Shown: one piece after another, positions 13,237-19,247 of the stretch
Layout of the letters: the number at the start of each line of letters is the position of its first letter
Position numbering within the stretch: the first letter of the stretch is position 1
Source: CAJQQY01 sp964352225
GTDB lineage: Bacteria; Bacteroidota; Bacteroidia; Chitinophagales; Saprospiraceae
Reading direction: 5' to 3'
NCBI GenBank assembly: GCA_964352225.1
Contig: CAYGRM010000091.1
Location: forward strand, 1 to 19,247
Length of the DNA stretch: 19,247 nucleotides
Program-made: the position numbers and the translations under genes
Notes under the pieces: model-generated
What the model saw: only the letters and a program-made list of their open reading frames with translations
What the model was told of the DNA's origin: nothing
Database searches by the model: none

Positions 13237-14001
13237 ATGCAATTAAGATTCTTTATCACTTTATTTTTGGCAACCATTTTAAGTGAGTTCTCTTTTGCCA
13301 ATTTTTATAAAAAAGGCGACACTTTAAATGTTTGGGCAACCTCTGGATTGAACATGCGAGAAGGGCCAGGGACGGATTTTCCTAAAATAAAAAAACTCGA
13401 ATATGGGGACGAAGTAGAGATTATTGACCAATATTTATTCTCTACTCCTTTGAATATTACTGTGGTCAAAAAAAGTGAGAAGAGTGACGAATTTGTACTG
13501 AAAGGATTTTGGGTGAGGGTGAAAATTGGAACGCAGGAAGGATATGTTTTTGATGGGTATTTGTCGAGTTTGCCAGTTTTGAAAATTTATAAAAATGAAT
13601 CTTCAGAAACTAACTATGAATTTAATCCTGAGTGGATTCTAGGTTATTTTAAAAGAGAATTTGGAGTTATCAGTAAAAAAGAGAAAAGAGACATATATAA
13701 TATTGGAAGTACATTCTATAAATTTAATAAAGATATAACCTTAAAACAGATAACTGAAAAAGGTGCTGATACCATAATTAAACTTCCAAATATCACTTTC
13801 CATGAAGGATACTTATTTTTCAATGTTTTTACAGGATTTGAAGATTATTTGAAAAATAAAGAAAAGTTTGAGTACACAATTTTCAATATTAAAACGAATA
13901 AAAATAATATTACTATTTTTATTTCAAATGGAGCTAATCGTGATGTTACTATTTCCATAAAAAATGGAATTGTTATGATTAGTCAATCTGAATACTGTTA
14001 A
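13237..14001 (+). CDS. secreted SH3b-domain protein, second tandem copy
   Basis: The ATG at 13237 is preferred to one at 13210: it opens a signal peptide (MQLRFFITLFLATILSEFSFA) and avoids overlap with the previous gene, giving 254 residues. The SH3b domain again spans about residues 32-111 (ATSGLNMREGPGTDF, WVRVKIGTQEGYVFDGYLS). It matches the first copy closely, including an EGPGTDF block and the DGYLS end. The C-terminal region keeps ITFHEGYLFF, aligned with ISFNEAYLIF of the first copy, then diverges and ends in ISQSEYC. The pair therefore arose by tandem duplication followed by divergence of the C-terminal domain. Both copies end in cysteine. Thirteen bases separate it from the next small gene. 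Function unknown. Confidence 0.82.
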   Translation: MQLRFFITLFLATILSEFSFANFYKKGDTLNVWATSGLNMREGPGTDFPKIKKLEYGDEVEIIDQYLFSTPLNITVVKKSEKSDEFVLKGFWVRVKIGTQEGYVFDGYLSSLPVLKIYKNESSETNYEFNPEWILGYFKREFGVISKKEKRDIYNIGSTFYKFNKDITLKQITEKGADTIIKLPNITFHEGYLFFNVFTGFEDYLKNKEKFEYTIFNIKTNKNNITIFISNGANRDVTISIKNGIVMISQSEYC

Positions 14002-14014
14002 ATAAACGAAAATA

Positions 14015-14254
14015 ATGAAAGAAAATCCCCTACACCGTCTATCCAACGAAACTGTCCAAAAACGACGCAAAGAATATCTCCTTTGGGGAATGATTCCTGC
14101 GACTGTTTTTATTTTGTTGGAAGTTTATATTATATATAATCCGCAGCATAAAGGAATGGAATTGTATGTATTAGCAGGGTTGTTATTGAGTTTTCCATTT
14201 ATATTTCAAGCAAGTAAGTATTCGAAAGAACTTCGAAGAAGACAAAAAAAATAG
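14015..14254 (+). CDS. small two-helix membrane protein
   Basis: The 79-residue product has a basic N-terminus (QKRRKEY) and two hydrophobic segments, about residues 23-41 (LLWGMIPATVFILLEVYII) and 50-66 (LYVLAGLLLSFPFIF), with a basic tail ending RRRQKK. The two helices and charged ends predict a hairpin in the inner membrane with both termini in the cytoplasm. I do not recognise a family. It sits 13 bases after the second SH3b gene and 6 bases before korB, so it is very likely co-transcribed with korB. No Shine-Dalgarno is apparent. Codon pattern and the tight spacing support it as a real gene despite its size. Confidence 0.7.
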   Translation: MKENPLHRLSNETVQKRRKEYLLWGMIPATVFILLEVYIIYNPQHKGMELYVLAGLLLSFPFIFQASKYSKELRRRQKK

Positions 14255-14260
14255 GTCAAC

Positions 14261-15286
14261 ATGACAAAAAATAATGTAAAATTAAAAGCAAAAGACTTCG
14301 CCACCGATCAAGATGTTCGCTGGTGTCCTGGCTGTGGTGATTACAGCATCTTGGCACAAGTACAAAAAGTTTTTGCAGAGTTGGAAATGAATCCAGATGA
14401 AGTAGCGATCATTTCAGGGATTGGTTGTTCTTCGCGTTTCCCATACTATATGAGTACTTATGGCATGCATTCTATTCATGGCCGTGCTCCAGCAGTTGCT
14501 TCAGGTTTGAAAATTGCGAACCCTGATTTGAGTGTTTGGATTATTACTGGAGATGGTGATGGTTTGAGTATTGGAGGAAATCATTTACTGCATATTTTGC
14601 GAAGAAATCTGGATGTAAATATATTGTTATTCAACAATCAGATTTATGGCTTGACCAAAGGGCAATACTCTCCTACCTCCGAAGTAGACAAACGAACGAA
14701 GAGTACTCCAATGGGTTCTTTAGATCATCCTATTAATCCATTAGCTGTTGCAATGGCGGCTGATGCCACTTTTGTAGCTCGGACGATGGATCGAGATCCG
14801 AAGCACATGCAAGAGATGCTAAAGCGATCAAACCTTCACAAAGGAACTTCATTTTTAGAAATTTATCAAAATTGTAACATCTTCAATGATGGTGCATTTT
14901 TTACTTTTACTGATAAAGCCACTAAAAAATCTTCTGCCATATTTTTAGAAAATGGACAACCTTTAGTTTTTGGAGAAAATGACGAAAAAGGAATTCGACT
15001 CGATGGCTGGAAACCACAAGTAGTTGATTTGGAAAAAGATAATTACTCCAAAGATGACCTTTGGATTCATGACGAAACTGACTTGTACAAAGCTCAAATG
15101 TTGACTCGATTCTTCGATGATCCACGACAAGCAGAATTTTTGCCAAGACCTTTCGGCGTTTTGTATGCAACGGAAAGAGTTTGTTATGAAGATCAATTAT
15201 TGGAGCAATTGAATGATGCCATTGAGCAAAAGGGGAAAGGAAATTTAGATGAATTGATTGCAGGGAGTGTGACTTGGGAGATTTAA
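14261..15286 (+). CDS. korB: 2-oxoacid (2-oxoglutarate):ferredoxin oxidoreductase, beta subunit
   Basis: This 341-residue subunit carries the thiamine diphosphate site and a 4Fe-4S cluster of the KorAB enzyme. Thiamine-diphosphate and Mg binding are shown by GDGDGLSIGGNH at residues 97-108 and NNQIYGLT at 125-132. Cluster cysteines are Cys22 and Cys25 (WCPGCG), Cys56 (GIGCSS) and Cys205 (QNCNIF). HGRAPAVASG at 73-82 is another family block. The length is that of a KorB-type beta subunit without the extra ferredoxin domain. It starts 6 bases after the small membrane protein gene, with only an AGGT-like purine stretch upstream. Its partner korA lies 2 kb upstream. A large inverted repeat begins five bases after its stop. 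Confidence 0.95.
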   Translation: MTKNNVKLKAKDFATDQDVRWCPGCGDYSILAQVQKVFAELEMNPDEVAIISGIGCSSRFPYYMSTYGMHSIHGRAPAVASGLKIANPDLSVWIITGDGDGLSIGGNHLLHILRRNLDVNILLFNNQIYGLTKGQYSPTSEVDKRTKSTPMGSLDHPINPLAVAMAADATFVARTMDRDPKHMQEMLKRSNLHKGTSFLEIYQNCNIFNDGAFFTFTDKATKKSSAIFLENGQPLVFGENDEKGIRLDGWKPQVVDLEKDNYSKDDLWIHDETDLYKAQMLTRFFDDPRQAEFLPRPFGVLYATERVCYEDQLLEQLNDAIEQKGKGNLDELIAGSVTWEI

Positions 15287-15290
15287 TACA

Positions 15291-15502
15291 CCCCAGACCC
15301 CTAAAGGGGAGTTTTGGCTTTCCTTTCAAATTAATTTAAGGCTTTCATTGATTAAACATTTTACTCAAAATTTAGGATTGGGGAATTATTTTTCTACATA
15401 GAGAAATAATTCCCTTTCTCATTTTAATCCCAAAAACCAAATCAATAAAAGAAAAATCTTCAACTAAAAGGAAAGCCAAAACGCCCCTTTAGGGGTCGGG
15501 GG
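15291..15502. repeat. nested inverted repeat, CCCCTAAAGGGG family
   Basis: Outer arms of 37 bases (15291-15327 and 15466-15502) match at 34 positions. They contain GACCCCTAAAGGGG and GTTTTGGCTTTCCTTT on the left and their complements on the right. In the centre, GAATTATTTTTCT and AGAGAAATAATTC (near 15383-15411) form a second stem with one mismatch. The region between korB and moaA has no gene. The outer arm motif resembles a repeat known to me as common in Bacteroidota genomes. The rest of 15503-15642 is AT-rich leader DNA for moaA. Confidence 0.82.
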
Positions 15503-15642
15503 TTAAATACTCAAAATAAATATATTTCCCTTCCTCCCCTTTTCTTCGATTTTCTTTGGTTTTCCATATTGTCTTCTCTATCTTCATTTTACAAACGTAA
15601 TGAGAAAAGAGAAAGCCTTTACAAACCTAACTTTTGGCTTCT

Positions 15643-16638
15643 ATGAGAAAACAATTATACGATAATCACGGACGTGTGCTTAATTATGTGCGCCTAGCCG
15701 TAACTGACCGCTGCAACCTTCGCTGCTTCTACTGCATGCCTGAAGAAGGTATTCAATATATCAACAAGACTGAATTGATGAGCTACGAGGAAATCCATCG
15801 TGGGATTAAACTTTTGGCTCAAATGGGTATTGAAAAAGTCCGTATTACAGGTGGCGAACCATTCATTAGAAAAGATATGATCAAACTCCTTTGGGCTATT
15901 CGAAAGACCGAAGGAATTAGAGATATAAATATTACCACTAATGGAACTGTACTTGAACAGTACATACCTGAATTAAAAAAATTAGGTATCCGTTCCGTCA
16001 ACTTAAGTCTAGATACTTTAGATAAAGCTCGATTTTTTGAAATCACTCGACGTGATGTTTTTGATACGGTGATGCGTAGTTTTGAATTGTTATTAGACAA
16101 TGACTTTGAAGTAAAAATTAATGCCGTCGTTATGGCTGGCAAAAATGAAGATGACATTATTCCGTTAGCTTCATTGACAAAAGATCTTCCCGTAGGTGTG
16201 CGATTTATCGAAGAAATGCCATTTAACGGAGAAGGTGCCCACTATCCCAAACTTCAATGGAATTATAAAAGTATTCACCAAAAAATCAAAGACCACTTTC
16301 CTGATCTTCAAAAACTTCCTGACCCGCCTTCATCGACTTCGATGAACTACAACGTGCCTTCACACAAAGGAACGATTGGAATCATTGCAGCTTACAGCCG
16401 TACTTTTTGCGGCACCTGCAATCGAATTAGAATTACTCCACAGGGGCAATTAAAAACTTGTCTTTATGATAGTGGAGTATTTAACATTAAAAAATTAATG
16501 CGCGAAGGTGCTTCTGACGAGCAACTTCGCGCCACTTTTCTCGATGCATTTAGCAATCGAGCAAAAGATGGTTTTGAAGCGGAACAAAGTCGTTTTGGAA
16601 ATGGCGTGTCCGAATCTATGGCGACTATCGGTGGATAA
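15643..16638 (+). CDS. moaA: GTP 3',8-cyclase, molybdenum cofactor biosynthesis
   Basis: MoaA is a radical SAM enzyme that rearranges GTP to 3',8-cyclo-GTP, the first step of molybdopterin synthesis. With the ATG at 15643 the protein has 331 residues. The radical SAM cluster ligands are Cys24, Cys28 and Cys31 in CNLRCFYC, followed by GGEP at 70-73 for SAM. The second cluster, which binds GTP, has Cys256, Cys259 and Cys273 (FCGTCNR, QLKTCLY). The C-terminal GG, required in MoaA and threaded into the active site, is intact as the last two residues. A TTG start nine bases earlier is possible but the ATG is preferred. No other moa or moe gene lies nearby, so the rest of the pathway is encoded elsewhere. 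Confidence 0.96.
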   Translation: MRKQLYDNHGRVLNYVRLAVTDRCNLRCFYCMPEEGIQYINKTELMSYEEIHRGIKLLAQMGIEKVRITGGEPFIRKDMIKLLWAIRKTEGIRDINITTNGTVLEQYIPELKKLGIRSVNLSLDTLDKARFFEITRRDVFDTVMRSFELLLDNDFEVKINAVVMAGKNEDDIIPLASLTKDLPVGVRFIEEMPFNGEGAHYPKLQWNYKSIHQKIKDHFPDLQKLPDPPSSTSMNYNVPSHKGTIGIIAAYSRTFCGTCNRIRITPQGQLKTCLYDSGVFNIKKLMREGASDEQLRATFLDAFSNRAKDGFEAEQSRFGNGVSESMATIGG

Positions 16639-16658
16639 ATACAAGATTACTGTGAGTT

Positions 16659-16735
16659 GTTAGCGGTGTACGATGAACATACTATGAGTAAACATTAATA
16701 TATTTTTTTGATCACCTGACATCGCTAACTTTTTT
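16659..16735 (+). terminator. possible moaA terminator with a long loop
   Basis: GTTAGCGGTG at 16659-16668 pairs with CATCGCTAAC at 16720-16729 (9 of 10), followed by six Ts. The 51-base loop is long for an intrinsic terminator. The position, 20 bases after the moaA stop, and the T-run suit a termination role. Confidence 0.45.
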
Positions 16736-16763
16736 AAAAATATAAATATTGAGGTTATATTTA

Positions 16764-16794
16764 AGAGGTGTTTACCATTCTGGTAAACACCTCT
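16764..16794. terminator. perfect 14-base-pair hairpin upstream of the phosphatase gene
   Basis: AGAGGTGTTTACCA (16764-16777) pairs perfectly with TGGTAAACACCTCT (16781-16794) around a TTC loop. AACTTTTTCC follows, a short T-run after two As. It lies 25 bases before the phosphatase ATG, so it is either the main end of the moaA transcript or a leader hairpin of the next gene. Confidence 0.6.
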
Positions 16795-16819
16795 AACTTT
16801 TCCACCTAAACTAAAAATC

Positions 16820-17869
16820 ATGCCTGCAACTAAATATTTTACATTGCTTCTTTTTTTAATATTTGTCATTTTCCAAAGTTGTCAGCAAGAACCTCCCACA
16901 ATGAAAATCGCCTTCGGTTCCTGCAGCTGGGAAGATCATCCTCTTCCTATTTTTCATGAAGTGATCAAGCAAGATCCTGATCTATTTATTTTTTTAGGAG
17001 ATAATATTTATGGGGATACCAAGGTAATGGATACGCTTCGAGCAAAATACGGCCGACTTGCAGCGAAGGAATCATTCCAACAACTAAAAAAGAATGTTCC
17101 AATTATTGCCACTTGGGATGACCATGATTTTGGCTGGAATGATGCTGGTCGACACTACCCTTTTAAAGAAGAAGCCAAAGAAATATTTTTAGATTTTTTT
17201 GATGAACCAGCTGATTCTGAACGAAGAAATAGAGAAGGAATTTACGGATCATACGAATATGGTTTAAATGGAAAGAAAATCCAAATCATTTTGCTTGATA
17301 CTCGAACCTTTCGAGATGATCTTTTGATCAATCAAGATACCATCAATGAAGATCGACGATATTTTTACCATTTAGATTACACGCCTCACATCTCTTCTGA
17401 TTCCACTTTTTTGGGAGAAAAACAATGGGCATGGCTTGATCAGGAATTACAAAAACCTGCTGATCTTAGAATCATTGGGTCGAGTACTCAATTTGGCATC
17501 GAATACAACGGTTACGAAGCGTGGGCCAATTACCCGCACGAGCAAAAACGGTTTTTAGATTTGATTAAAAAAAATAAAGCGAACGGCGTTTTATTGATCA
17601 GCGGAGATGTGCATTATGCAGAAATTTCAAAAATGGAAGTACCCGACCTCTACCCTATTTATGATGTGACTTCGAGTGGTTTATCTTCCACTTGGAAATT
17701 CGCTACACCGAATGTCAATCGAATCGAAGGCCCTATTATGGACAACCATTTTGGACTTCTAACAATAAACTTACAAAATAAAAACCCTGAAATAAAATCT
17801 GAAATTTGGGACGTGAGCGGAAATCAAAGAGTGGAGTTTACGATTCCATTAAGCGAAATATCTTTTTAG
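16820..17869 (+). CDS. PhoD-like metallophosphatase, lipoprotein
   Basis: The 349-residue protein carries a lipoprotein signal ending at Cys21 (FQSC) and a PhoD-like metallophosphatase domain. Motifs in order: AFGSC at 31-35, LGDNIYGD at 59-66, TWDDHDFGWND at 98-108, LLDTRTFR at 158-165 and SGDVHYAE at 261-268. These Asp, His and Asn residues are those that bind the metal pair in alkaline phosphatase D relatives. Compared with classical PhoD it is short and lacks the N-terminal Fn3-like domain, which is usual for Bacteroidota members. It should hydrolyse phosphomono- or diesters outside the cytoplasmic membrane; the substrate is unknown, and phosphate starvation control is possible but not shown. 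The start is the ATG directly before the lipoprotein signal. Neighbours give no pathway hint. Confidence 0.9.
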   Translation: MPATKYFTLLLFLIFVIFQSCQQEPPTMKIAFGSCSWEDHPLPIFHEVIKQDPDLFIFLGDNIYGDTKVMDTLRAKYGRLAAKESFQQLKKNVPIIATWDDHDFGWNDAGRHYPFKEEAKEIFLDFFDEPADSERRNREGIYGSYEYGLNGKKIQIILLDTRTFRDDLLINQDTINEDRRYFYHLDYTPHISSDSTFLGEKQWAWLDQELQKPADLRIIGSSTQFGIEYNGYEAWANYPHEQKRFLDLIKKNKANGVLLISGDVHYAEISKMEVPDLYPIYDVTSSGLSSTWKFATPNVNRIEGPIMDNHFGLLTINLQNKNPEIKSEIWDVSGNQRVEFTIPLSEISF

Positions 17870-17957
17870 AGATGAAATTTAAATCGTGATTTTTTCATAT
17901 AAAATTTGATAGCTATTCAGCAACGCTGAATTGTTAAAAATGTAGAACAAATATATA

Positions 17958-18536
17958 ATGGGAAAAAAAATTAAATATTTAAGCCTTTGGTTTTTAATCT
18001 TAATAAGTGGCTGCTTTGAAGAGCAAAATATTTATGATCAATCAGACAATCTAAATGAAATTGAAAATTTGATTGTTCAAATAATTCAGTTGGATTCAAT
18101 CGAAAATAATTATCCTGATTATAAGATAGTTGCTGTTTTACCAAAATATGTAAGTAGGAAAAATTCAGATAAAATTAAACCAGGTCCTCCACCATATGCA
18201 AATTATTTTTTCCCTGATTTAGAAAAAGAATTTAGTGGAATCCAAGGAACCAAATTTTCTTCTGACGAAAATATTTACTTAGAGAAACAAGCCCACGATT
18301 CAAAGTCAATAAAATTGAGTGAAGAAAATTTCGGAAAGAGAAAATCAAAAATAGATTTACTTCAAGATACTTACATCTATTTTTCCATCCCCATTTTCAA
18401 TAAAAGTAGAAACCTTGCTTGGATAAAGACTGGATTAGCTTGCGGAAAAACGTGCGGAGAGGGAAGAACTTTAATTCTCCAAAAAATAAATGGCAAGTGG
18501 AAAATCATAAAAAACACAAGTGATTGGATCAGCTAA
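17958..18536 (+). CDS. hypothetical lipoprotein
   Basis: The 192-residue protein has a clear lipobox (LISGC, Cys19) after a short basic start and hydrophobic stretch. The mature chain begins with acidic and Asn-rich sequence. Its C-terminal third, YIYFSIPIFNKSRNLAWIKTGLACGKTCGEGRTLIL followed by NGKWKI, has the pattern of a sheet domain ending in a conserved-looking GKW strand and a CGKTCGEG cysteine pair. I recognise this only as a general pattern of Bacteroidota lipoproteins that report on or modify nothing known; no family is named. It follows the phosphatase gene at 88 bases, with a small hairpin (ATTCAGC and GCTGAAT at 17915-17931) between, so co-transcription is uncertain. A strong terminator follows it at 18557. 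Confidence 0.65.
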   Translation: MGKKIKYLSLWFLILISGCFEEQNIYDQSDNLNEIENLIVQIIQLDSIENNYPDYKIVAVLPKYVSRKNSDKIKPGPPPYANYFFPDLEKEFSGIQGTKFSSDENIYLEKQAHDSKSIKLSEENFGKRKSKIDLLQDTYIYFSIPIFNKSRNLAWIKTGLACGKTCGEGRTLILQKINGKWKIIKNTSDWIS

Positions 18537-18556
18537 AAAACCAAATTTTCAACAAC

Positions 18557-18595
18557 AAAAAAGAGTAACAATTAAGAAATTGTTACTCTTTTTTT
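18557..18595. terminator. bidirectional rho-independent terminator
   Basis: AAAAAGAGTAACAATT pairs with AATTGTTACTCTTTTT around a four-base AAGA loop, and Ts continue beyond. It separates the hypothetical lipoprotein gene from the convergent helicase gene and works for both strands. Confidence 0.9.
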
Positions 18596-18638
18596 AATAA
18601 TTCAAATCGCGAGAACATTCACGATTAAGCAGTAATCA

Positions 18639-19247
18639 TTATCTTTTCTTTCCAGGTCTTCTCGATTTCTTCTTCTCTGCCATCCTTGCTTGACGTTTTT
18701 CCTTCGCACGATTGACCTTCATATTTTTATCTAACTTTTTATGGAAAGCACCTTTTGATTTTAACTTCGGAGCTTGATAATAAAATTTATCACCGCCCAT
18801 TTTTTCTTTTTCAAATTCCATCAACTCTGTCGAAATTACCAAACCTTCTGGTGTAGGATGAATCGGCACTTCAACTCCCATCAGTTGTTGAATAGCTTCA
18901 AAGATTTCATCTTCCTTCTCGGAAATAAATGAAACGGCTATTCCTTCTTTATCTGCCCGACCAGTTCGACCAATCCGGTGCATGTAATCGGCAGGCGCAT
19001 CTGGCATTTCAAAATTAACCACGTGTGAAACTTCAGCGATATCCAGACCTCTTGCAATAATATCAGTTGCTACCAACACGCGCAACTTACTTTCCGTAAA
19101 TTCCTTTACCATTCTGAGTCGATAATTTTGCGACTTGTTGGAATGAATTACGCCAATTGATTCAGGAAAAATTGGATCTAATTTCTCATGAAGTTTGTCT
19201 GCTAATTTTTTAGTACTGACAAAAACCAAGACTTTACTCATCGATTC
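18639..19247 (-). CDS. DEAD-box RNA helicase, C-terminal part
   Basis: This is the 3' part of a minus-strand gene whose N-terminus lies beyond the window; the frame is open to base 19247, so the internal Met at 19241 is not a start. The visible part is the second RecA-like domain of a superfamily 2 helicase. It has VLVFVSTKK (motif IV), a VIHSNKSQNYR segment, VLVATDIIARGLDI (motif V) and MHRIGRTGRA (motif VI, with the arginine finger). A Lys/Arg-rich tail follows (KKLDKNMKVNRAKEKRQ and KKKSRRPGKKR), as in RhlE/CshA-type enzymes, which remodel RNA in ribosome assembly or mRNA decay. The DEAD motif itself is off the window, and the particular member cannot be named. Convergent with the lipoprotein gene through the terminator at 18557. 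Confidence 0.93.
   Translation of the reverse strand, partial: ESMSKVLVFVSTKKLADKLHEKLDPIFPESIGVIHSNKSQNYRLRMVKEFTESKLRVLVATDIIARGLDIAEVSHVVNFEMPDAPADYMHRIGRTGRADKEGIAVSFISEKEDEIFEAIQQLMGVEVPIHPTPEGLVISTELMEFEKEKMGGDKFYYQAPKLKSKGAFHKKLDKNMKVNRAKEKRQARMAEKKKSRRPGKKR

Noticed and set aside
14922..15329. Minus-strand open frames opposite the end of korB
   Set aside because: They lie antisense to a well-supported gene and carry no domain.

Overview
The window is AT-rich DNA from a member of the Bacteroidota, plausibly a Saprospiria-like or related environmental lineage; the phylum is well supported and the lower rank is a guess. The signs are a subtilase with a type IX secretion C-terminal domain, many small lipoproteins with Bacteroidota-style lipoboxes, a DUF1684 protein, start codons mostly lacking a Shine-Dalgarno sequence, and promoter-like TAnnTTTG boxes. 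All genes are ordinary chromosomal types. I see no tRNA, rRNA, CRISPR array, transposase, integrase or phage gene.

Layout. Bases 1-164 carry the C-terminus of an N-acetylmuramoyl-L-alanine amidase. Then come a secreted beta-propeller-like protein (439-1326) and a DUF1684 protein (1590-2210), facing an EGF-domain lipoprotein (2321-2776, minus) and an SPFH/Band 7 membrane protein (2968-4206, minus). On the plus strand follow a BtuF-like helical-backbone binding protein without a signal peptide (4612-5418), a T9SS-exported S8 subtilase whose catalytic Asp position is Glu (5873-7561) and glutamate racemase murI (7574-8332). A lipase-like lipoprotein (8334-9254) and an outer-membrane beta-barrel protein (9462-10133) lie on the minus strand.

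The centre is a 2-oxoacid:ferredoxin oxidoreductase locus. korA (gamma-alpha fusion, 10345-12192) and korB (14261-15286) are separated by about 2 kb. This gap holds a long hairpin element, two tandemly duplicated secreted SH3b proteins and a 79-residue two-helix membrane protein. The three small genes and korB are packed within 6-13 bases of one another, so korB looks transcribed with them rather than directly with korA. A perfect TGTGA-N6-TCACA palindrome lies upstream of korA, beside a good TATCTTTG -7 box. After korB come moaA (15643-16638), a PhoD-like metallophosphatase lipoprotein (16820-17869), an unassigned lipoprotein (17958-18536) and, on the minus strand, the C-terminal half of a DEAD-box RNA helicase (18639 to the window end).

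The most striking non-coding feature is the number of long imperfect inverted repeats between genes. They fall into several sequence families: CCACAGATT-type at 286, 9343 and 12198; CGCAGAGACG-type at 1339 and 5446; a GGGAACGC/GGCGGATC type at 4425; CCCCTAAAGGGG-type at 15291; and a short GACGGTGCTC type at 5721. They look like non-autonomous, MITE- or REP-like repeats. Two of them abut stop codons. I found no clearly new defence or mobile system. The items most worth checking are the split kor operon, the overlapping palindromes upstream of korA, the Asp-to-Glu subtilase and the hairpin families.
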